Below, in pieces: positions 6,965 through 12,387 of a DNA stretch of 12,387 bases. Origin of the DNA: CAYPKG01 sp964411275 (lineage in GTDB: Bacteria > Bacillota > Clostridia > Christensenellales > CAG-138). Every line of letters begins with the position of its first letter. Position 1 is the stretch's first letter. The position numbers were made by a program, and so were the translations under genes. Location of the stretch: NCBI GenBank assembly GCA_964411275.1, contig CAYPKG010000049.1, positions 1 to 12,387 of the forward strand. The letters are read 5' to 3'. The notes under the pieces were generated by a model. It did not search any database, was not told where the DNA came from, and worked only from the letters and a program-made list of their open reading frames with translations.

Positions 6965-8353
6965 CTATCTCGATTTCCTTTTCCCCCGGCCTATGGCAAG
7001 CACGCCAAGAAGCGCCGCAAAATACACCACGATAATGCCAAGCACGATCCATGTCATGGCGTTGGATTTCGGCGCAAGCCCGATGAGCACCAGCAGCGGC
7101 GCGCCCAACGCCACGGCAAAGCCACTGCCCGCCACAAGATTGTTGGCAGCAGGTGTGGTGAGGTTTTCGTCAACCTCTCTGAGCAACAGGATGCCGGAGC
7201 TGATGGTGCCCGTCATCATGCCGTACATGGACACAAAGCCGCCATAGTAATAGTCCGGATACACCCGCTTGCAATGATACTGCAAGTGGAAGAACGTCAC
7301 GACCCCGCCCACGATGGAAAGCAGGATAAATGGCAGCCAAAGCCCGGACAGGTCGCCGATCTCGATGGAGCCGATGCCTGCGATGATCATGATATCAAAT
7401 GCAAGCCCCGAAATGCGGCTTAACAAATAGTTGTTCTGATACTGCCTGGTCATAAACTTGCCCTTGCGCAGCTTCTTGAACAGGCTTCGCAGGGCCATCG
7501 CCAAGAGGGAGCCGATCATGAAATTAAATCCCCAGAGAATGCTGGACGCAGTCGCCGCCAATCCCGGCGAAATCGCAGTGAGCAGCTGAACGATCCCCCA
7601 TGTGGCCAGATAGCTTAAGCCATATACCACCAGCACCAGCGCCACCTGAATGGACATCCGATCCACGGACTCCGCGATGGGGATCTCTCCCTTGTCCTGG
7701 AACTGGTCGATGTTGACGGAACCGGAAACCTCTTCATAATTGCCCCGGCTGATCTTCCCCTGCTTTGCCAGCACATTTAAGTAGATCACACCCACGATGC
7801 ACGCGCACAGGTATCCCGCCGCGGCGATGGCAAGCCCGAAGGAGCGGCCGCCCACAAACCCATAGTTCATTTCATAGGTGCTGCCCACGTTGTTCGCCTG
7901 TCCCGGCCCCTGGCCATAGCCCATGGGCAATAAAATGCCCGAAGCCTGGAACAGCCCAGGCATGATGGTGTTTCCAAGGCCAATCGTGATGAGCAGACCG
8001 AAAAACGCCTGAATGAGGTACGAGCTTACGATGATCGCGCCGCTTTTGAGCCCTACAAGCTTTGTGCTTTTGTCCTGCTCCCCCAGCTTGGGAATGCGAA
8101 GGGACAGGGCGATAAATCCGATGGCAATGCCATGATAGGTAATGGTCTCGAGGAATACCAAATCCACCTCGATCACATTCACCACACGCAGCAGCAACAG
8201 CACAAACCCGCCAAGTACCGCAGTGGGCATCAGGCTTTTTTTAATAAAAGGTACCTTGCGCCGCAAAAACGTTGCGAATATGACGATGGCCGCGATGATG
8301 GCAAACTGGACGATGGGTTTCCACAATGATATATTCGCCGCAGAGAAATCCAT
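6965..8353 (-). CDS. Sodium/glutamate symporter (GltS) family transporter
   Basis: A 462-residue polytopic membrane protein with about ten to twelve hydrophobic segments. It belongs to the ESS/GltS family of sodium-coupled glutamate importers. Family features are LPMGYGQGPGQANNVG followed by FVGGRSFGLAIAAAGYL in the first half, a long charged cytoplasmic loop in the middle, and YGMMTGTISSGILLLREVD with the PAANNLVAGSG segment near the C-terminus. Charged residues RGKRKSR end the chain. The true substrate could be glutamate or another anion; beside D-malate/tartrate and amino-acid genes either is plausible. A GTG at 8362 is in frame, but it lies in the GAGGTGAAG ribosome binding site. The ATG at 8353, 8 bases after GAGG, is the better start. 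The start is 10 bases past the stop of the preceding acyltransferase gene, so translation is probably coupled. Confidence 0.88.
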   Translation of the reverse strand: MDFSAANISLWKPIVQFAIIAAIVIFATFLRRKVPFIKKSLMPTAVLGGFVLLLLRVVNVIEVDLVFLETITYHGIAIGFIALSLRIPKLGEQDKSTKLVGLKSGAIIVSSYLIQAFFGLLITIGLGNTIMPGLFQASGILLPMGYGQGPGQANNVGSTYEMNYGFVGGRSFGLAIAAAGYLCACIVGVIYLNVLAKQGKISRGNYEEVSGSVNIDQFQDKGEIPIAESVDRMSIQVALVLVVYGLSYLATWGIVQLLTAISPGLAATASSILWGFNFMIGSLLAMALRSLFKKLRKGKFMTRQYQNNYLLSRISGLAFDIMIIAGIGSIEIGDLSGLWLPFILLSIVGGVVTFFHLQYHCKRVYPDYYYGGFVSMYGMMTGTISSGILLLREVDENLTTPAANNLVAGSGFAVALGAPLLVLIGLAPKSNAMTWIVLGIIVVYFAALLGVLAIGRGKRKSR

Positions 8354-8363
8354 GGGCTTCACC

Positions 8364-9542
8364 TCACTTTTTCAATATGTTATATAGCTCGAGATACTTT
8401 CTCGTACATTTTACAGACCCCGGCCGCAGTTCATAATACCCGCCGTTTGCCACAAACACAAGCCGCATCCGGCCAAACATGCTCATCTGTGCAATATCAG
8501 CCACCAGAAACTCCCGCCCGCCGCAGCATAACGCCCGCCTGGACATAGACAGCTCTCCCCGGGCAAGCTGCTCCTCGCTGTGATCCGCGTTCAGGGCAAG
8601 TAGTGTAAAACCATCGTCCTGGAATATCGGTGCTTCCGGCTGGCTTCCTTGGGTCATTTCCTGTAGCTTTTCCTTTTGATACCGGTCCCAGTCAAGGATC
8701 GTATCATAGGGAAAATCGCCTGTCAGCAGTCCAAATTCCGTATACGCGCCAGCAGTTGCGCAAGCATCGCAGAAAAATTCGTCCCCCTTGGGGTGAAGGC
8801 CGCCAATTTTCCCGCACACCGGACAGAGGTACAGCGCGGTTTCAATGTCCTTCGCCAGGTTGCGCCCGGAAAACGCCACCGCCGCCCGCTGCTGGCGGGC
8901 ATAGGCGTTTTCATAGATATCACCGGAGATGGCGGCATGCACCTCATGGGTTGCCATTTCCCTTATCCGCTCCGGGGTATAGACGTTCACCACTTCGCCG
9001 CGCATTCTGCCCTTGCGCAGGGAGCTGGACCAGCGCGGCGAGGTAAAATATCCCCCTTCAAGCCGATACGTGATCAACGTTGCCCCCGCAGCCTTGACGA
9101 GTTTTGCCGTGGACGGATGGATGGCGCCGGTCTCCCCGGTCCAGGAGCGGTCGCCCTCGGCGAACAGGCAAACGCTGTGCCCCTTTTTCAGCCGCCTGAG
9201 GATGTGCATCGCAGCATTCGCGTCGGTATCCCCCTTGCGGCGGGCAATCGGCGCAAAATACCGCTTCAAAAGCGTGGACCAGAAGCCCGCCCGATACACG
9301 TGCTCGCTTGCGACAAAATACATATGCCTTTGCCGAAAGCTGGTGGCGATTAAAAGCGGGTCAAAATCCGTGTTGTGATTGGCAAGCACGAGATACGCAT
9401 CCTTTACCGCCGGGGCGTGTTCGCTTTTAAAATGAAAAAATGCTTGAATGATGCCTGACAGCGCCGCGGCCAGAAACAGATAGGTACGGATATGCCGTTT
9501 TTCCTCGGCCCCGCCGATACCCGGTCTCTTAGTTTTGCCCAT
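8364..9542 (-). CDS. PlsC-like lysophospholipid acyltransferase with C-terminal zinc ribbon
   Basis: A 392-residue protein with a glycerophosphate acyltransferase domain. An N-terminal hydrophobic segment (about 20-36) probably anchors it to the membrane. The HX4D catalytic motif is NHNTDFD (55-61, His56 and Asp61). The FPEGTRS-like substrate motif appears as FAEGDRS (127-133). IARRKGD (99-105) fits the intervening arginine motif. It differs from plain PlsC (about 200-250 residues) in a long C-terminal half with a zinc-ribbon pattern, CPVCG at 240-244 and CDAC at 258-261, and a roughly 130-residue tail that I do not recognise. The acceptor lipid is unknown. AGAGG lies unusually close (3 bases) to the ATG at 9542. 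The gene is co-directional with and almost touches the GltS gene, and the nearest promoter is in the repeat. Confidence 0.82.
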   Translation of the reverse strand: MGKTKRPGIGGAEEKRHIRTYLFLAAALSGIIQAFFHFKSEHAPAVKDAYLVLANHNTDFDPLLIATSFRQRHMYFVASEHVYRAGFWSTLLKRYFAPIARRKGDTDANAAMHILRRLKKGHSVCLFAEGDRSWTGETGAIHPSTAKLVKAAGATLITYRLEGGYFTSPRWSSSLRKGRMRGEVVNVYTPERIREMATHEVHAAISGDIYENAYARQQRAAVAFSGRNLAKDIETALYLCPVCGKIGGLHPKGDEFFCDACATAGAYTEFGLLTGDFPYDTILDWDRYQKEKLQEMTQGSQPEAPIFQDDGFTLLALNADHSEEQLARGELSMSRRALCCGGREFLVADIAQMSMFGRMRLVFVANGGYYELRPGSVKCTRKYLELYNILKK

Positions 9543-9584
9543 GTTCCTCTCGCTTTCACTGTTCGAACTTATATGGCATTTTTT

Positions 9585-9593
9585 ATTATACCA
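9585..9593 (-). promoter_or_regulatory. Extended -10 promoter for the acyltransferase-symporter pair, in the repeat
   Basis: Reads TGGTATAAT on the minus strand, 42 bases before the ATG at 9542, with no clear -35. It is the terminal arm of the repeat's first hairpin, exactly as for dapL. Confidence 0.55.
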
Positions 9594-9707
9594 TAAGTGC
9601 GAAGCATTATGGTATAATCCCGCATCCGCGTTTCAGGCGCAGCCTGAATTATCGCGGGCGAATAAAATAAGCTGTATAATAGCCGTTTTGCGGCTATTAT
9701 ACCATAA
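9585..9707. repeat. Dispersed hairpin-rich repeat, third copy
   Basis: A 111-base unit (9591-9701) in the same orientation as the copies at 3539-3702. It has the same three hairpins: 9585-9618 with a GAA loop, TTTCAGGC-GCA-GCCTGAA, and the TATAATAGCCG stem. It differs from the first copy by a few substitutions and one lost base (GAAGCATT for GAAGCGATT). The bounding TTATACCATAA is present on both sides, so this looks like a complete element. It marks the change from GC-rich DNA on the left to less GC-rich DNA on the right. Confidence 0.9.
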
Positions 9708-9785
9708 AAATGTTCAATTTTAGAGGGTTTTTGCGAAGATTTAAGAAACTCTGCGCTAGTAACAAACCCTGATAGTTCAGGCAGT

Positions 9786-9944
9786 TCAGCGATTAAGACG
9801 CTGTAAGAAGCTTTTGGGGTCTGTGCCATTTAAGTGACATAATAGTAACACGCATTCAAACTGAACTTCCCCGGTCAGGAATCGCCCCAAGATGTTCAAT
9901 GATGGTTTGGTTTCTTCGGGAATAGTGGTGGTCATATCCTTCAT
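9786..9944 (-). CDS. Small hypothetical ORF (52 residues)
   Basis: I do not recognise this protein. The sequence begins MKDMTTTIPEETKPSLN, then a hydrophobic middle (FLTGEVQFECVLLLCHLNG) and a basic end (KSFLQRLNR). An ATG at 9971 is also in frame, but the one at 9944 lies 8 bases after GAGGG, so I use it. A TGTTATAAT extended -10 stands 80 bases upstream, beyond the terminator of the beta-helix gene, so it may be an independent unit. A second ORF overlaps it in another frame from 9829 and runs into the repeat; a frameshifted longer gene is possible. It may be part of the mobile segment. Confidence 0.4.
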   Translation of the reverse strand: MKDMTTTIPEETKPSLNILGRFLTGEVQFECVLLLCHLNGTDPKSFLQRLNR

Positions 9945-9965
9945 CCGGTTTACCCTCTTAAATGA

Positions 9966-9985
9966 CCTCATATAACCTCATATAA
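9966..9985. repeat. Perfect 10-bp tandem duplication
   Basis: CCTCATATAA occurs twice in a row in the leader of the 52-residue ORF, with a partial third match just to the left (GACCTCA in 9964-9970 overlaps the first copy's start). The one-turn spacing would suit a protein-binding site, but chance slippage is equally possible. Confidence 0.5.
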
Positions 9986-10024
9986 ACGGCGAAACACAAG
10001 CCGCCCATAGTAACTATACCCCCA

Positions 10025-10033
10025 ATTATAACA
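10025..10033 (-). promoter_or_regulatory. Possible extended -10 promoter upstream of the 52-residue ORF
   Basis: Reads TGTTATAAT on the minus strand, with no clear -35. It lies between the hairpin after the beta-helix gene and the small ORF, giving a leader of roughly 75 bases that contains the tandem 10-bp repeat. Confidence 0.4.
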
Positions 10034-10047
10034 CGCCAAATAAGAGA

Positions 10048-10081
10048 AGGGAAGGCAAAGCTAAAAAGCCCTGCCTTCCTT
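10048..10081 (-). terminator. Probable terminator after the SLH beta-helix gene
   Basis: An 8-bp stem, GGAAGGCA (10050-10057) with TGCCTTCC (10072-10079), extends by a G-T and an A-T pair and lies 4 bases past the stop codon. On the minus strand it is followed by a pyrimidine-rich CTTCTCTTATTT tail, not a clean T-run. Confidence 0.6.
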
Positions 10082-10085
10082 TTGT

Positions 10086-11735
10086 TTATGTTGTAGTTCC
10101 CCAAGCAAGCACCGCTGAAGCAAAATCTGTGAATTCCTCAATGGTAACTTCAGCATCCGGGTTGAAACCGCTTTGGTATTCCATCCACCCTAAGGAAGCC
10201 GCCACGCTCACCGCATCGGCTGACCAATGCTGAAGGGAAATTGGTTCATCCGGCTTGGCATCGGTGAACCTTGTGAACAGCGTTATCATTTCACCCCATG
10301 TAAGATTCCGTTCCGGCTGAAACAATCCGCTTCCGCATCCTGCCACCACGCCCGATTTCTGAAGCGTGTTGATAAATGCCGAATGCCAATCATCGGCAGA
10401 AACATCAACGAACACCCCGGATTCAGAATAAACCTTCTTCAAGCTGTCCGGGGTCAACAATCGGAAGATAGCTTGAACCGCCTTTGCCCTTGTGAGGGGC
10501 ATATTTCGCCCTGAAGCCCCATCAGCGAACCCGGCAAGGTAATTCACCCTTGAAGGGTCAAGAACAGCATCACCGCAAGCAAGGGGGGCTTGTGTAGGCT
10601 GTTTCACAAAGGGCTTGGGGTCAACATACCCGCCACCATTACCACCGCTATATGAAGGCTGTGAGGGTTCAGGGGATGGGGCATCATCGGGGTCAGGCGT
10701 TTCAGGTTCGTCCGGGTTTGTTGGTGTAGGGTCAACCGGGTCAGGGTCAGCGGGTTCTTCAGGTTCTTCAGGTTCAGGGTCAACAGGCGGGGTATCATTT
10801 TGAAACTTCATTTTCAACTGAACATATGGTGGAAGATATACTTCAGTTCGGAAGGTCATGGGTCTTTCGGCGTAATCGTAAACCCAACCAAGAGGAACAA
10901 GCCCATCAGGGGCATAGATTGAAGTTAATGTTTCAAGATTATCCTTCATTTCAAACAATCCAGTTCCATCAGCGGCAATATCCGCACCACCTTCAATATC
11001 TGCTGAATTACCAATGAATTTGGTTGCTTCAATGGATAAGGTGTTAGTGGCAAAGATTGCGCCGCCAAGAATTCCGGCATGATTCCCGGTGAAAGTGCTT
11101 CCTGAAATGGTAAGTGGTGAAGTGCTTACTATTGCACCGCCCCTGTTTTGGGCTTCGCCGTTGCTGAATGTGCAATCCGTGATTGATACCGTTGCACCGC
11201 CAATATTTATATGACTACCTTGAACGGCTGTGTTATTATCAAAGCGGCAATCAGTAAATGAAGATACTCCTGTATTTCCAATATCAATTGCCCCGCCTTG
11301 AATTGTGCTTTTGCAATTCACAAAGGAAGTTCCTTGAAAAGATACGCCATGCCAAAGGCTTATATAAGCCAAACTGGATTCAATTTCAGCCCCATCAAAA
11401 GTGAAGCCGCCGATTTCAGATTGAACAGCATCACCTGAAAAGGAAAAGACAAAAGCCGCTGTTGGATTATCCCGGTGTAAGGTTAAGTTTTTCCCCATAT
11501 CACTAAAAGTTGTTTCCGGGGCAATCTCAACAATCCCGGTAATGATAATGGTATCGCCTTCATCAGCGGCTTGAACTGCTTCAAGCAATTCTTCATAATT
11601 GCTGACTGATACCGGGGATTCCCCCGCCATGGATTCATCCGGGGCATCTTCAGCCAATGCCCATGTTGGCGCAATTTGCGCCGCAAGTGCCACAATAAGG
11701 CACAATGCCAGTAATACGCTTGTGATTTTTTTCAT
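10086..11735 (-). CDS. Secreted beta-helix protein with SLH cell-wall anchor
   Basis: A 549-residue exported surface protein. A signal peptide (KK, then a hydrophobic core, cleavage after ALA at 26-28) leads into about 240 residues of right-handed beta-helix repeats. The repeat signature GGAI(x)n(S/T)xFxxN recurs (QGGAIDIGN, RGGAIVSTS, LGGAIFATN, EGGADIAAD), as in Pmp-like and parallel beta-helix adhesins or polysaccharide-binding proteins. Residues about 315-365 form a Pro/Asp/Glu linker, then a Ser/Gly-rich turn. The C-terminus has three S-layer homology-like units, around YLAGFADGASG, FVDVSADDWHSAFINTL and HWSADAVSVAASLGWM, which normally bind pyruvylated wall polymers. No catalytic residues are recognisable. 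GGAGG lies 9 bases before the ATG. It sits directly downstream of a phage head-tail gene behind its own terminator and promoter, so it may be cargo. Confidence 0.85.
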   Translation of the reverse strand: MKKITSVLLALCLIVALAAQIAPTWALAEDAPDESMAGESPVSVSNYEELLEAVQAADEGDTIIITGIVEIAPETTFSDMGKNLTLHRDNPTAAFVFSFSGDAVQSEIGGFTFDGAEIESSLAYISLWHGVSFQGTSFVNCKSTIQGGAIDIGNTGVSSFTDCRFDNNTAVQGSHINIGGATVSITDCTFSNGEAQNRGGAIVSTSPLTISGSTFTGNHAGILGGAIFATNTLSIEATKFIGNSADIEGGADIAADGTGLFEMKDNLETLTSIYAPDGLVPLGWVYDYAERPMTFRTEVYLPPYVQLKMKFQNDTPPVDPEPEEPEEPADPDPVDPTPTNPDEPETPDPDDAPSPEPSQPSYSGGNGGGYVDPKPFVKQPTQAPLACGDAVLDPSRVNYLAGFADGASGRNMPLTRAKAVQAIFRLLTPDSLKKVYSESGVFVDVSADDWHSAFINTLQKSGVVAGCGSGLFQPERNLTWGEMITLFTRFTDAKPDEPISLQHWSADAVSVAASLGWMEYQSGFNPDAEVTIEEFTDFASAVLAWGTTT

Positions 11736-11761
11736 TTTTCAAAACCTCCAAATTATAATGT

Positions 11762-11780
11762 TTGCAGGGATTTCCCGCAA
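11762..11780. promoter_or_regulatory. Short inverted repeat near the beta-helix gene start site
   Basis: TTGC-A-GGGA-TT-TCCC-GCAA is an inverted repeat with one unpaired A. It lies between the likely -10 and the ribosome binding site, where a repressor could act. The arms are too close for an RNA hairpin with a normal loop, so operator is the better guess. Confidence 0.35.
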
Positions 11781-11787
11781 CACCATA

Positions 11788-11796
11788 ATTATAGCA
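11788..11796 (-). promoter_or_regulatory. Extended -10 promoter of the SLH beta-helix gene
   Basis: Reads TGCTATAAT on the minus strand, 52 bases before the ATG and just past the upstream terminator. A second possibility, TTGCGG with a 17-base spacer and TATAAT (11752-11757), would start the transcript within the ribosome binding site and is less likely. Confidence 0.55.
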
Positions 11797-11803
11797 AGGC
11801 ATG

Positions 11804-11843
11804 AAAAAAGCCCCAAGGAAAGGCGGGTTCGCCATCCTTGGGG
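11804..11843 (-). terminator. Intrinsic terminator after the gp10-like gene
   Basis: CCCCAAGGA (11811-11819) pairs with TCCTTGGGG (11835-11843), with an inner GGCG/CGCC pairing. On the minus strand it is followed by C and six T. It ends the phage transcript before the beta-helix gene. Confidence 0.85.
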
Positions 11844-11858
11844 TTTTGGTTAATTAGA

Positions 11859-12353
11859 TTATTTGAATATCGACTTTAACCATGCTTCCATCTTTTTTTC
11901 AAGAATTCGGGGAGCTTCCCTTTCAAGTTCTTTTTCGGATAGGGTCAGCATGAACCGACCTTCCACCCATCCATCACCGCCCCTTGTTCGGTGTCCAAAC
12001 TCCACATAGGAAGCATAGTGAACAGGGTTGATGATTTCAATTTCGTACACATTGCCGCTTTTGGTTATGGGTAAGGCGTTTGCATAAGCAATGGCATTAC
12101 CTGTGCCACCTTCAGCGGCTTCTTCTTCCGTTTGGGCTGTCCATCCCCGGTGCAATGTTCCACCTTTCTTACCAGTGCTTTTAGGGTAATCACCAACAGG
12201 GGTTATTTTAATGACCTTTGCCAAAAGTCTTGCCGCTAATTCCTTAGCACAAGCCTTGCAGAATTCATCATAATCAGTTTTTTGAAGCCGTTTGTTTAGT
12301 TCTTCAAACTGCCTTGCCATATCCCCAAAACCCGTTACCATGCGCCTTGCCAT
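11859..12353 (-). CDS. HK97 gp10-like phage head-tail protein
   Basis: A 164-residue virion assembly protein of the HK97 gp10 family, which acts at the joint between capsid portal and tail in siphophages. Family features are the N-terminal helix with LNKRLQ, the ARLLAKVIKITPVGDYP segment, GGTLHRGWT, the beta-strand YEIEIINPVHYASYVEFGHRTRGGDGWVEGRFML, and a charged C-terminal helix (EKELEREAPRILEKKMEAW). The length is normal for the family. The ATG overlaps the stop of the preceding ORF (TAATG) and follows GGGGGG by about 8 bases, so it is a downstream member of a phage operon. A terminator follows at once. In intact phages a tail-terminator and major tail gene usually come next, and they are absent here. 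Confidence 0.88.
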   Translation of the reverse strand: MARRMVTGFGDMARQFEELNKRLQKTDYDEFCKACAKELAARLLAKVIKITPVGDYPKSTGKKGGTLHRGWTAQTEEEAAEGGTGNAIAYANALPITKSGNVYEIEIINPVHYASYVEFGHRTRGGDGWVEGRFMLTLSEKELEREAPRILEKKMEAWLKSIFK

Positions 12354-12387
12354 TACTCATGCCCCCCTTCTGTTGCAATATCAACTG
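12353..12387 (-). CDS. Upstream phage gene, C-terminal end only
   Basis: The frame ending at TAA 12355-12353 encodes VDIATEGGHE and overlaps the gp10-like start by one base. By position in HK97-type operons it would be a head-closure/connector protein, but ten residues are too few to identify it. Confidence 0.5.
   Translation of the reverse strand, partial: VDIATEGGHE

Noticed and set aside
9569..9829. 86-codon minus-strand ORF running into the repeat
   Set aside because: No ribosome binding site and its C-terminal half is repeat sequence; kept only as a possible frameshift partner of the small ORF.
10615..10803. Gly/Ser-rich 62-codon plus-strand ORF
   Set aside because: It is the antisense of the Pro/Asp/Glu linker codons in the SLH protein.

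Overview
The window looks like chromosomal DNA of a fairly GC-rich Bacillota (Clostridia-type) bacterium. The evidence is strong AGG/GGAGG ribosome binding sites, extended -10 promoters (TGnTATAAT), an LL-diaminopimelate aminotransferase, a BMP-type nucleoside ABC transporter and an S-layer-homology (SLH) protein. Taxonomy below that level is inference. From about 9.7 kb to the right end the DNA is visibly less GC-rich and carries phage-type genes, so this part is probably acquired.

Layout. At 1-1939 (+) are the C-terminal third of an ABC permease, whose reading frame is broken near the left edge, and a complete duplicated-domain sugar/nucleoside-type ATPase. They end at a bidirectional terminator shared with a convergent unit of dapL (2267-3487, -) and a 71-residue hypothetical protein (about 1988-2203, -). 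At 3488-3776 a gene-free stretch holds 1.5 tandem copies of a roughly 112-bp hairpin-rich repeat and two divergent promoters. At 3777-4721 (+) is a relative of the archaeal/plant D-aminoacyl-tRNA deacylase DTD2, which is unexpected in a bacterium. It ends at a hairpin terminator facing a minus-strand pair: a DUF4213/DUF364 protein and a tartrate/D-malate dehydrogenase. At 6965-9542 (-) is a tightly coupled pair of a PlsC-like acyltransferase with a zinc-ribbon tail and a GltS-family carboxylate symporter. A third copy of the repeat (9585-9707) lies directly upstream and appears to supply the promoter.

The right end (9786-12387, all minus) holds, in transcription order, the tail of an unidentified phage gene, an HK97 gp10-like head-tail protein, a terminator, a secreted beta-helix protein with a proline/acidic linker and SLH domains, and a 52-residue ORF. 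No integrase, other tail genes or lysis genes are visible, so this is either the edge of a prophage or a remnant.

How the genes work together. The central genes suggest amino-acid and hydroxy-acid metabolism: lysine/cell-wall DAP synthesis, D-malate or tartrate oxidation, glutamate-type uptake, and removal of D-amino acids from tRNA. The two most unusual items are the bacterial DTD2-like gene and the dispersed repeat that places an identical extended -10 box upstream of two unrelated transcription units.
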